Shown: piece after piece, positions 1 through 6,010 of the stretch
How positions within the stretch are numbered: the first letter of the stretch is position 1
How the letters are laid out: each line of letters opens with the position of its first letter
Assembly (NCBI GenBank): GCA_038230775.1
Contig: JBBRMQ010000243.1
Coordinates: 1-6,458, forward strand
Origin: JBBRMQ01 sp038230775
Lineage (GTDB): Bacteria > Acidobacteriota > Thermoanaerobaculia > Gp7-AA8
Reading direction: 5' to 3'
Length of the DNA: 6,458 nt
Made by a program: the position numbers and the translations under genes
The notes under the pieces: generated by a model
Database searches by the model: none
Told to the model about the DNA's origin: nothing
Seen by the model: the letters and a program-made list of their open reading frames with translations, nothing else

Positions 1-14
1 AGTTCGGGACAGTT

Positions 15-20
15 TACCAT
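15..20 (+). promoter_or_regulatory. Possible -10 element for the MFS transporter, leaderless type
   Basis: The hexamer taccat fits TANNNT and ends eight bases before the ATG at 29, which would give a transcript with almost no leader. No Shine-Dalgarno motif is present. A -35 box cannot be judged because only 14 bases lie upstream. Inference from position only. Confidence 0.28.
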
Positions 21-28
21 CCGAACCC

Positions 29-1246
29 ATGGCTTTCGAGGCGTTTGCCGAACGGGACTACCGGCGTTTCTGGAGCGCGCAATTCGTCTCCAACGTCGGC
101 TCGTGGATGCAGGCGATCGCCGAGGGATGGCTCGTCTACCGCCTCACGGACTCTCCCTTTCTCCTGGGCTTCGTCGGCTTCGCGAACTCCCTGCCGATGT
201 TCTTTCTGATGCTTCCGGGCGGCGTGATCGCCGACCGTCTGAACCGCCGGCGCGTCGTGATCGCCTCCCAGCTGGTGCAGACGTTGTCGTCCGTCTTTCT
301 GGCTGTGTCGATCTACACGCACCAGATCACGGTCTGGCAGATCATCGTGGCCGCGGTCGCGAACGGCGTCGCCATGTCGTTCTCGTCGCCCGCGTGGCAG
401 GCGATGGTGGTCGATCTGCTCGAAGATCGCTCGCGCCTCTCGAATGCGGTGGCGATGAACTCGCTGCAGTTCCAGCTCTCGCGGGCGATCGGGCCGCTCC
501 TTGCCGGCCTCGCGCTTTCCGCGTACGGACCGTTCTGGTGTTTCTTCTTCAACTCACTCTCGTTCGTTCCGCTGATCATCGTTCTCGGATTCATTCAGGA
601 CCGGCAGGTGATGACCGACGCCAGCGGCCCGATGATGTCGCGGCTCAAGGAAGGCTTTCGTTACGTTCTCGAACAGCGCGTCATCCTGCTGCTGCTGGCG
701 ATCGTGGTGGCGGCGAGCCTCTTCGGATATCCGTTCATGACGATCATGCCGATGGTCGCCCGCGCCGTGTATCACGGCGACGACCGCCGAGGCCTCGGCT
801 TCCTGATGGGCGCGGTTGGCGCGGGGGCCGGCGTGGGCGCCCTGCTACTGTCGATCCGCACGCCGCCGCGACGGTGGATGACGAGGGCCATTCTGGTCGC
901 ACTGGCGATCTTCGGCGCGGGGTTGATGTCGGTGGGACTCATCCACGAGCACCATCTCCTCATGCTGGCGCTGACCGTCTGCGGGTGCTCGATGGTGGTG
1001 AGCCTCGCGTTGTGCAACACGTCGATTCAGCAGCGGATCCCCGACGCGATGCGCGGGCGGGTGCTCAGCATGTACACGTTTGCCTTCAACGGATTCCTGC
1101 CTTTCGGGAACCTGATCGCCGGAACGATGGCGGAGCACCGCGGCCTCGCGCCGACGATGCTGGTGTTAGGCGGGGGAGTGTTCGTCTCCGCGCTGATCGC
1201 GAGTGCGATTCTGCGGATGGCGACGAGATCAGCAGCTTCTGTGTGA
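29..1246 (+). CDS. MFS transporter, MFS_3 / enterobactin-exporter-like family
   Basis: This encodes a 405-residue inner-membrane protein of the major facilitator superfamily, probably a proton-driven exporter; the substrate cannot be read from sequence. The N-terminus (FAERDYRRFW, then SNVGSWMQ near residues 21-28 and WLVYRLTDSPFLLG near 34-47) is the typical opening of the MFS_3 (EntS-like) group. The loop after helix 2 carries motif A, GGVIADRLNRRR at about 64-75. The second half has the family's RIPDAMRGRVLSMY stretch at about 337-350 before the last helices. Hydrophobic segments are spread along the length, consistent with about 12 helices. The ATG start is chosen because it gives the usual short cytoplasmic lead. 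The frame stays open to the window edge, but no start codon occurs in the nine codons before it. There is no Shine-Dalgarno sequence. The downstream gene is convergent, so this looks monocistronic, although genes upstream are outside the window. Family assignment is firm; substrate is unknown. Confidence 0.93.
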   Translation: MAFEAFAERDYRRFWSAQFVSNVGSWMQAIAEGWLVYRLTDSPFLLGFVGFANSLPMFFLMLPGGVIADRLNRRRVVIASQLVQTLSSVFLAVSIYTHQITVWQIIVAAVANGVAMSFSSPAWQAMVVDLLEDRSRLSNAVAMNSLQFQLSRAIGPLLAGLALSAYGPFWCFFFNSLSFVPLIIVLGFIQDRQVMTDASGPMMSRLKEGFRYVLEQRVILLLLAIVVAASLFGYPFMTIMPMVARAVYHGDDRRGLGFLMGAVGAGAGVGALLLSIRTPPRRWMTRAILVALAIFGAGLMSVGLIHEHHLLMLALTVCGCSMVVSLALCNTSIQQRIPDAMRGRVLSMYTFAFNGFLPFGNLIAGTMAEHRGLAPTMLVLGGGVFVSALIASAILRMATRSAASV

Positions 1247-1366
1247 GGACACAGAATCAGAACCAAGCCTTGCGCGCGATCGAGAGTGCGATTCGGCCTC
1301 TTGTGAGGACCGGCTTCAGCCGGTCACGGGCGACCGGCTAAAGCCGGTCCACACACAGAATCAGAA
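1195..1366. repeat. Degenerate duplication of the transporter's 3' end
   Basis: Two ordered blocks appear twice with similar layout. Block one, gatcgNgagtgcgattc, is at 1195-1211 inside the transporter gene and again at 1278-1294 (17 bases, one difference, offset 83). Block two is tgtgagg followed by acacagaatcagaa. It is contiguous at 1242-1262, across the transporter stop codon, and split at 1302-1308 and 1353-1366 by a double palindrome. The second copy also lacks about 23 bases between the blocks. I read this as an old tandem duplication that later lost and gained sequence. The transporter reading frame ends in the first copy and is not disturbed. Confidence 0.6.
1308..1349. repeat. Double palindrome (REP-like), possible bidirectional terminator
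   Basis: Two 18-base hairpins stand six bases apart: gaccggcttcagccggtc at 1308-1325 and gaccggctaaagccggtc at 1332-1349. Each has a perfect 8-bp stem and a 2-base loop, and the stems are identical in the two copies. The element lies between two convergent genes, where paired hairpins of this kind often occur, and could slow transcription from both sides. No T-run follows on either strand, so it is not a canonical intrinsic terminator. The regular two-unit structure suggests a dispersed intergenic repeat, but its copy number in the genome cannot be seen from here. Confidence 0.7.
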
Positions 1367-1371
1367 TCGTT

Positions 1372-2106
1372 TTACGCGAGGGAGTCGACGATCTCGTCGA
1401 TCGTGGCGCGGCGGCAGGTGTACATCGGCGTGTCGCGCAGCGTGAACTTCGACGACTCCGTCTCGCGCAGCTCCTGCACGAGGTCGAGGAACTCCGCGGG
1501 CTCGTCGGCTTCGAAGGCCACCACGAAGTCCTGATCGTCGAGTCCGAACGAATAGGTCGTGTTGATCTTCACGCGCGGGTACTTGTGTCCGATCGCGATG
1601 TGCTCGTTCATGATCCGTTGCCGGTCGGCCTGCGGAAGCAGGTACCAGTCGCGCGTCTTCACGAAGGGATAGACGAACAGGTACGGCTTCTTGCCCGGGA
1701 CGATGCGCAGGCGTCGTCCTTCCTGTCCCTCGTGCACGTGCTCGTCCACGTATTGCGAATGCTTCGTCATCGCCAGGTACGAGTGCGGCACGTCGAGGTA
1801 GCGACCGAGGCGGGATTTGTTGATGTCAGCGGCCATCTGCTGGAACGGCGTGAGGTCGTAGCCGATTCGCCAGAACATGAAGTCGACGCTCGATTTCAAT
1901 CCGATCGTGGAGTAGGGAAGCAGCATCATCGGGCCGGTGTAACGCGCGACGATCTCCGCGAACTCGCGCTTCGCCTCCGCCTTGAACTCCGCGCTCTGCA
2001 GCCGCAGCGCGCGATCGGCCTTGAAGAACATGAAGTTCACATACTGGCGTGCAACAGGTTTTTCTTCTTTGCGCGCGGCCTGGTGTTCGGGGATTGTCGT
2101 AGTCAT
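1372..2106 (-). CDS. hemQ: Coproheme decarboxylase-type haem protein (HemQ/ChdC, chlorite dismutase superfamily)
   Basis: This 244-residue cytoplasmic protein belongs to the chlorite dismutase-like superfamily. The predicted role is the last step of coproporphyrin-dependent haem synthesis, oxidative decarboxylation of two propionates of coproheme to give haem b. The stretch VYPFVKTRDWY (145-155) keeps the Tyr (Y146) and Lys (K150) that correspond to the catalytic Tyr and Lys of characterised ChdC. H169 in NEHIAIGHKY is the likely proximal haem ligand; its spacing from Y146 agrees with Firmicute enzymes once a four-residue shorter loop is allowed for. YSFGLDDQDFVVAFE (185-199) is a family core motif. 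The distal Gln of Firmicute enzymes is not evident in the KINTT stretch (180-184). The ATG at 2106 is chosen because it gives normal length and avoids overlap with the divergent mgtE; the frame itself stays open to 2283. No other haem genes are nearby. Detoxification of chlorite is less likely given the Tyr/Lys pair, but is not excluded. Confidence 0.88.
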   Translation of the reverse strand: MTTTIPEHQAARKEEKPVARQYVNFMFFKADRALRLQSAEFKAEAKREFAEIVARYTGPMMLLPYSTIGLKSSVDFMFWRIGYDLTPFQQMAADINKSRLGRYLDVPHSYLAMTKHSQYVDEHVHEGQEGRRLRIVPGKKPYLFVYPFVKTRDWYLLPQADRQRIMNEHIAIGHKYPRVKINTTYSFGLDDQDFVVAFEADEPAEFLDLVQELRETESSKFTLRDTPMYTCRRATIDEIVDSLA

Positions 2107-2113
2107 TTTTTCG

Positions 2114-2119
2114 ATTCTA
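2114..2119 (-). promoter_or_regulatory. Possible -10 element for hemQ, leaderless type
   Basis: Read on the minus strand the hexamer is tagaat, a good -10 match, separated from the ATG at 2106 by seven bases. That is the spacing expected of a leaderless transcript, and no Shine-Dalgarno motif is present. No convincing -35 box was found about 17 bases upstream. Confidence 0.38.
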
Positions 2120-2122
2120 GCC

Positions 2123-2148
2123 GGAAGCTTCCCAGGTTCCCAGCTTCC
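2123..2148. repeat. Short inverted repeat in the hemQ-mgtE divergent gap
   Basis: The arms ggaagct (2123-2129) and agcttcc (2142-2148) are perfect 7-bp complements around a 12-base spacer. The spacer itself contains the direct repeat ttcccag/ttcccag. The element fills about half of the 50-bp gap between the two divergent start codons. It could be an operator seen by both promoters or a piece of a GGGAAGCT-type simple repeat. Nothing in the sequence decides between these. Confidence 0.45.
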
Positions 2149-2156
2149 TTGTTCTA

Positions 2157-3548
2157 ATGCCTTCCGTGAACCGTCCCGCCACACAACAGCCGTCCGGCGG
2201 CGCAAAGTCGTACCAGCAGCTGCTGACGAAGCTGCTGCGGCATGGCGCCTATCCGCAGCTGCGCAAGATTGTCGACAAGACACCCGCCGCCGACCTCGGG
2301 CCGGCGCTGCCGCTTCTTCTCGACGACGACCGGCGGCGCGTCCTGTCGCTTCTCATCGAGGCGGGGAAGGCCGGCCGCGCGATCCTCAATCTCGATGACG
2401 ACGATCTGCGCGACATCGTCGACCACCTCGACGACGCTTCGATTGCGGCGATCTGCAGCTCGTCGGCTCCGGACGATGCGGCGGATCTTCTCGACAATCT
2501 TCCCGAGGATCGCCGCGAGCGCATCCTCGAGCTGCTGGGCGCGACGCAGAGCGCGAAGCTCGCGTCGTTGCTGGAAGGAGAAGAGGAGACCGCCGGCGCG
2601 CTGATGAATACGGAGTTCCTCGCGCTGGATGAGGAGCTGAGCGTGGCGCAGGCCATCGAGGCGATCCGGCAGTATCCGCGCAAGGAATCGTTCTTCTATG
2701 TCTATTGCACCGATGCCGACAGCCATCTGACCGGCGTGCTGTCGCTGCGCAGTCTCATCCTCGCGCCGCCGTCGGCGAAGCTGCAGGACCTCATGGTGCA
2801 GAGCGTCGTTCGCGTGCAGATCGATTCCACGCCGGAGGAGGTCGCGCAGATCGTGTCGAAGTACGACCTGCTTTCGGTTCCGGTCGTCGACCTGCAGAAC
2901 CGGCTGGTCGGCGTCGTCACCGTCGATGACGTCATCGACGTCATCCAGGAGCAGGCGGAAGAAGATCTTCTGCACCTCGCGGGCGTCGCAGCGGAGGAAC
3001 GCGTGTCGACGCCGGCAAAGCGATCCTTTGCCGCGCGCTTCCCGTGGCTGGCGATCAACCTGCTGACGGCGTTTCTCGCATCGTGGGTCGTCAGCATGTT
3101 TCAGGGAACGATCGAGAAGTGGGCAGCGCTCGCCGTGTTCATGCCGATCGTTGCCGGGATGGGCGGCAACGCCGGCACGCAGACGCTGACGGTCTTCGTC
3201 CGCGGCCTCGCGCTCGGCGAGGTCGACTGGTCGAGCGGGTTCAAGCCGATCTGGAAGGAAGCGCTCGTCGGATTCGGGAACGGCGTGGCCAATGGTCTAC
3301 TCACCACGCTCGTCGTCGGGTTCTGGACGCACGACTGGATCCTCGCGTGGATTCTGCTGGCGGCGATGATCTTCAATCTAGTGATCGCGGGCGTGGCCGG
3401 CGGCATCGTTCCGCTGGCGCTGGAGAAGCTCGGCTTCGATCCGGCGATCGCGTCGTCGATTTTCGTGACCACCTTCACCGACGTCGGCGGCTTCTTCTCC
3501 TTCCTCGGTCTGGCCACCATTTCGCTGCGCTATTTCGGCCGCGGTTAG
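2157..3548 (+). CDS. mgtE: Magnesium channel/transporter MgtE
   Basis: This is a 463-residue inner-membrane Mg2+ channel of normal family length that lets Mg2+ enter and closes when cytoplasmic Mg2+ is high. Domains in order: an acidic helical N-domain (about 20-140, rich in D/E such as LLLDDDRR and LDDDDLRDIV); two CBS domains (about 145-265, including VLSLRSLIL at 194-202 and LVGVVTVDDVIDVI at 250-263); a plug-helix linker (about 264-292); and a five-helix membrane domain (about 295-460). The membrane part has the signature MGGNAGTQT (335-343). TDVGGFFSFLG (441-451) contains D442, the equivalent of the aspartate that lines the ion pore and binds Mg2+ in Thermus MgtE. The ATG at 2157 gives the standard N-terminus. 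There is no Shine-Dalgarno motif and no clear -10 box close to the start. The gene is divergent from hemQ with a 50-bp gap. I see no Mg2+ riboswitch; the gap is too short for one. Confidence 0.96.
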   Translation: MPSVNRPATQQPSGGAKSYQQLLTKLLRHGAYPQLRKIVDKTPAADLGPALPLLLDDDRRRVLSLLIEAGKAGRAILNLDDDDLRDIVDHLDDASIAAICSSSAPDDAADLLDNLPEDRRERILELLGATQSAKLASLLEGEEETAGALMNTEFLALDEELSVAQAIEAIRQYPRKESFFYVYCTDADSHLTGVLSLRSLILAPPSAKLQDLMVQSVVRVQIDSTPEEVAQIVSKYDLLSVPVVDLQNRLVGVVTVDDVIDVIQEQAEEDLLHLAGVAAEERVSTPAKRSFAARFPWLAINLLTAFLASWVVSMFQGTIEKWAALAVFMPIVAGMGGNAGTQTLTVFVRGLALGEVDWSSGFKPIWKEALVGFGNGVANGLLTTLVVGFWTHDWILAWILLAAMIFNLVIAGVAGGIVPLALEKLGFDPAIASSIFVTTFTDVGGFFSFLGLATISLRYFGRG

Positions 3549-3620
3549 GCGCGTTGTTAGGCGTCAAAGAGTCGGGAAAAAGGGCAGGCAAAAATTCGTT
3601 TTTCGAGATCGGCGCTGTGG

Positions 3621-3656
3621 AAAGTCACAAAACGGTGTGCACTGTGCACAAGTCAC
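3621..3656. promoter_or_regulatory. Operator-like 15-bp dyad flanked by direct repeats
   Basis: A perfect dyad with arms tgtgcac (3636-3642) and gtgcaca (3644-3650) surrounds a single base at 3643. It is flanked by two copies of aagtcac, at 3622-3628 and 3650-3656, 28 bp apart in phase, so they lie about 2.7 helical turns from each other. The stretch is AT-richer than the genes around it and ends six bases before the ATG of the possible small protein at 3663. The short symmetric shape suits a dimeric repressor site better than a terminator, since there is no T-run. Function is inferred from form only. Confidence 0.4.
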
Positions 3657-3662
3657 GCTGCT

Positions 3663-3815
3663 ATGGCGAAGTTAGACCGCGACAACACGTTCATTCTCAT
3701 CGAGTTAGCGGAATGCGCCCACTTGCTTGTGCATTTTGCTCGAAACGGCGAGTTTTTGCGGTTTGCGGAGTTTTTCACAGCGATTTCCGCAGCGTTTTCC
3801 GCAGATTCTGTGTAA
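3663..3815 (+). CDS. Possible small protein, 50 residues, unrecognised
   Basis: An ATG-to-TAA frame of 50 codons begins MAKLDRDNTFILIELAEC and continues through HLLVHFARNGEFLRFAEFF to end SAAFSADSV. I do not recognise a family. The composition looks protein-like rather than random: charged residues at the start, then helical segments mixing Leu, Ile, Phe and Ala with Glu, Arg and His, and no proline. It has no signal peptide and no long membrane segment, so a soluble or membrane-surface helical protein is plausible. Third-position GC is high in the first 20 codons and falls in the second half. No Shine-Dalgarno motif precedes it. It follows mgtE on the same strand after 114 bases and overlaps the convergent tsaC 3' end by 41 bases, which constrains its last 14 residues. 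It could instead be chance; conservation of the frame in relatives would settle it. Confidence 0.42.
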   Translation: MAKLDRDNTFILIELAECAHLLVHFARNGEFLRFAEFFTAISAAFSADSV

Positions 3816-4365
3816 AGCGGAAATCTCCCTCGCGAATAACTCGGGGAGCATCGCCGGTAAAGTCCACAATCGCCGACGCTTTGCTCTCGCGAACACCATC
3901 ATCGACGATGCCGTCGAGCGCGCTTTGCAACTCAGGCGCGAGCTGATTCGGAAAAGTTATCGGCGATTCATGCGAACGATTCGCGCTCGTGGAGACGAGC
4001 GGTCCCGTTCGCTCGAGCAGCGAACGCAACCAGTCGAGATCGGGGATGCGAATGGCAATGGTGGTTCGATCCGAACGGGTCAGGATTGCGGTGAGCGCTG
4101 CCGGCCAGATTTCACGAACCTCATCCGGAACGTGAACGCCAAGCGCTTCGATTTGCGTGACCGATGCGGCGATGGTGACGAACGGTTTGTTCTCTTCGCG
4201 TCCCTTCAATTCGACGATGCGTACGACCGCGCTGGATTGCGCGAGCGCGTGCAGTCCGTAGATCGTGTCGGTGGGCATGAGCACGACGCCGCCGTTGAGC
4301 AATACGGCCGCGATCTCGTCGAGCTGTGCGTCGGTTGGATGGCCGTCGATCTGCCAGCGCTTCAC
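3775..4365 (-). CDS. tsaC: L-threonylcarbamoyladenylate synthase (TsaC/YrdC/Sua5 family)
   Basis: This 196-residue cytoplasmic enzyme makes threonylcarbamoyl-AMP from threonine, bicarbonate and ATP, the first step of t6A37 formation on ANN-decoding tRNAs. Family motifs are in the right order: PTDTIYGL (31-38), KGREENKPF (54-62, with K54, R56 and K60 in the nucleotide pocket), WPAALTAIL (87-95), IAIRIPD (103-109), PLVSTSANRS (122-131) and RVIREG (175-180). The loop usually reads WPGPLT or WPGALT, so Ala in place of Gly at 89 is slightly unusual. Length matches single-domain TsaC rather than two-domain Sua5. After REG a 16-residue tail ends in the tandem LRKT/LRKS, coded by a 12-bp repeat. The start is GTG: its bases 4365-4362 read GTGA, sharing the recN stop, so translation is probably coupled to recN. 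No Shine-Dalgarno motif is visible. The partners TsaB, TsaD and TsaE are not in the window. Confidence 0.93.
   Translation of the reverse strand: MKRWQIDGHPTDAQLDEIAAVLLNGGVVLMPTDTIYGLHALAQSSAVVRIVELKGREENKPFVTIAASVTQIEALGVHVPDEVREIWPAALTAILTRSDRTTIAIRIPDLDWLRSLLERTGPLVSTSANRSHESPITFPNQLAPELQSALDGIVDDGVRESKASAIVDFTGDAPRVIREGDFRFTQNLRKTLRKSL
3780..3803. repeat. Tandem 12-bp repeat at the tsaC 3' end
   Basis: The units gcgatttccgca (3780-3791) and gcgttttccgca (3792-3803) differ at one base. On the minus strand they encode the LRKT/LRKS tail of TsaC just before its stop codon. On the plus strand they encode the AIS/AAFSA end of the possible small protein. Being a multiple of three, the duplication keeps both frames. 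Confidence 0.6.
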
Positions 4366-5984
4366 GAACGTGCGCTTTCGAGCAGCTCGCGGGCGTGAAG
4401 GATTGCTGACTCGGGGATCTTCTCTCCACCCAGCATGCGTGCGAGCTCCGAGACGCGCTCCTCGTGTCCCTCGAGGCGGCGGACGCGCGCACGGGTCTGG
4501 CCGCGCACGTCTTCCTTCCAGACGAAGAAGTGCGCGTCCGCGCGGCTGGCGATCTGCGGAAGATGGGTGACGCAGATGACCTGATTCCGCGCCGCGAGCT
4601 CCTGCAACTTTCGACCGACGACTTCGGCCACGCGGCCGCCGATCCCGGCGTCGATCTCATCGAAGACGAGCGTAGCGGCGGACGACCGGCCGGACGACTT
4701 GAACAATGCGGCAGCCGCCGCCAGCTGGATGCGCGACAGCTCGCCGCCCGACGCGATGCGATCCATCCGCTTCGCCTCCTCGCCGCGGTTCGGTGCGATC
4801 AGCAGATCGATACGATCGAACCCGCCCGCTCCTTCCGCATCGCGTTCGATGGCGATGTGCACGGTCGTACGTTCCATCGCCAGGTCGCGGAGCTCCTTCT
4901 CGATTGCCTTCTCGAAGGTGCGCGCCGCTTTCTTGCGCGAGGCGGAGAGTTTTTCCGCCGCGGCCGCATACGCCGCCGCGTTTTTCGTTTCAGCCTTCTG
5001 CAGCTTGTCGAGACTGCTCTCGAAGTCGGCAAGCCGGTCGTGCTCCGCGGTGATGTTCGCGAAATGGTCGAGGACCGATGCGATCGATCCGCCGTATTTC
5101 TTCTTCAGGCGCTCGATTGTCACGAGCCGCTCTTCGACCTCGTCGAGTCGTTCCGGATCGAGCCGCACCGAATCGGTGAGCGAGCCGAGGGTGCGCCCGG
5201 ATTCCTGAAGGCGGTAGACGGATTCCTGCAGCTCCTCCGAGATCTTGCGCACCGATTCGACGTCGCGGGTGAGCGGCTGCAAGCGGTGCAGCGCGCGGAC
5301 GAGCTGCGATACTGCGGAGCTGTCATCATCTTCGACCAGCGCGAACGCCGCGGCGGTCGAATCGATCATCTCCCGTGCATTCGCCAGCACGCTCTTCTCA
5401 GCGCGCAGCGAGTCCTCTTCCGTGGGGTCGAGTTTGGCGGCGGAGATCTCGTCGATCTGATACTTCAGCAGATCGAGTTTCAGCGTGCGATCGTGCTGCG
5501 CATCGGTGAGCTCTCGGAGATCGTCGGCGGTCCGCCTCCACTCCCCGTAGATCTCGCGCGCGGCTTCGAGAAGGGGTGCGTGGGCGGCGAATTCATCCAG
5601 AATCTCCCGTGCGGTCTGCCCCGCGATGCGTTGTCGCGAATCGCTCTGGCCGTGGATGTCGAGCACCGGCTCCATCACGTCGCCCAGCTCGCGGACCGTC
5701 ATCAGCGAGCCGTTGACCAGGACCCGGCCGCGGCCGCTCGAGGCGATCTCGCGTTTGACGATCATCTCCTCAGGCGTCTCGAAGCTCGCTTCGGCCGACA
5801 TCTTGTCGGCACCGGTGCGGATCATGTCCGTCGACCCGCGCGCACCGCGAAGAAACTCGAGCGAGTCGATGAGCAGCGACTTGCCGGCGCCCGTCTCGCC
5901 GGTCAGCACGTTGAAGCCGCTTCCGGGCTCGATCGCGAACTCCTCCACGATCGCCAGGTTCCGGACAGTGAGGTAGGTGATCAC
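4362..5984 (-). CDS. recN: DNA repair protein RecN (SMC-like ATPase)
   Basis: This 540-residue cytoplasmic protein is close to the length of E. coli RecN (553). RecN is an SMC-family ATPase that acts early in recombinational repair of double-strand breaks, holding DNA ends or sister chromatids together. Seen in order: Walker A GETGAGKS (29-36), the Q-loop region LDIHGQSDSR (108-117), long coiled-coil arms (about 140-220 and 280-365, heptad-like and rich in Glu, Lys, Arg, Leu and Ala) with the central KKKYGGSIASVL (294-305), the ABC signature ASGGELSRIQLA (411-422), Walker B ATLVFDEIDAGIGG (437-450) and the H-loop VICVTHLPQIAS (469-480). All ATPase motifs are intact. The start is GTG, opening MITYLTVRNLAIV, the normal RecN N-terminus. 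No Shine-Dalgarno motif is present. It is the first gene of a two-gene unit with tsaC through a four-base overlap. No LexA box was recognised upstream. Confidence 0.97.
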   Translation of the reverse strand: MITYLTVRNLAIVEEFAIEPGSGFNVLTGETGAGKSLLIDSLEFLRGARGSTDMIRTGADKMSAEASFETPEEMIVKREIASSGRGRVLVNGSLMTVRELGDVMEPVLDIHGQSDSRQRIAGQTAREILDEFAAHAPLLEAAREIYGEWRRTADDLRELTDAQHDRTLKLDLLKYQIDEISAAKLDPTEEDSLRAEKSVLANAREMIDSTAAAFALVEDDDSSAVSQLVRALHRLQPLTRDVESVRKISEELQESVYRLQESGRTLGSLTDSVRLDPERLDEVEERLVTIERLKKKYGGSIASVLDHFANITAEHDRLADFESSLDKLQKAETKNAAAYAAAAEKLSASRKKAARTFEKAIEKELRDLAMERTTVHIAIERDAEGAGGFDRIDLLIAPNRGEEAKRMDRIASGGELSRIQLAAAAALFKSSGRSSAATLVFDEIDAGIGGRVAEVVGRKLQELAARNQVICVTHLPQIASRADAHFFVWKEDVRGQTRARVRRLEGHEERVSELARMLGGEKIPESAILHARELLESARS

Positions 5985-5990
5985 GTGATT

Positions 5991-5996
5991 AGTGTA
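5991..5996 (-). promoter_or_regulatory. Possible -10 element for recN, leaderless type
   Basis: On the minus strand the hexamer reads tacact, separated from the GTG at 5984 by six bases. This matches TANNNT placed for a leaderless or nearly leaderless transcript. Only a weak -35 candidate, ctgctc, lies 17 bases further upstream, inside the outer arm of the neighbouring inverted repeat. Confidence 0.35.
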
Positions 5997-6010
5997 GCGA
6001 TTTGGCTGGT

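Noticed and set aside
103..1341. Long plus-strand frame (412 codons) inside and beyond the transporter gene
   Set aside because: It is very rich in Arg, Asp and Gly, as expected of an alternate frame of GC-rich DNA, and has no motif. The 29-1246 frame is a clear MFS protein.
1308..1349. CRISPR-like repeat from the two identical hairpins
   Set aside because: There are only two units with a six-base gap, with no spacer-sized intervals and no cas genes.
2107..2283. Extension of hemQ to an upstream start at 2283
   Set aside because: The added 59 residues are low-complexity Ala/Arg, overlap the start of mgtE and match no part of the HemQ family. The ATG at 2106 gives normal length and has a -10-like hexamer before it.
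2154..2975. 273-codon minus-strand frame and a 120-codon plus-strand frame within mgtE
   Set aside because: Both are shadows of mgtE, which is full-length with CBS and GNAGTQT motifs.
3590..3603. Hairpin aaaaattcgttttt as a terminator for mgtE
   Set aside because: The stem is only five A-T pairs with no GC, too weak for an intrinsic terminator.
3705..3902. 65-codon minus-strand frame and a 223-codon plus-strand frame (3727-4398) around tsaC
   Set aside because: Basic, cysteine-scattered or Arg/Asp-rich shadows of tsaC with no recognisable motif. The tsaC frame carries all family motifs.
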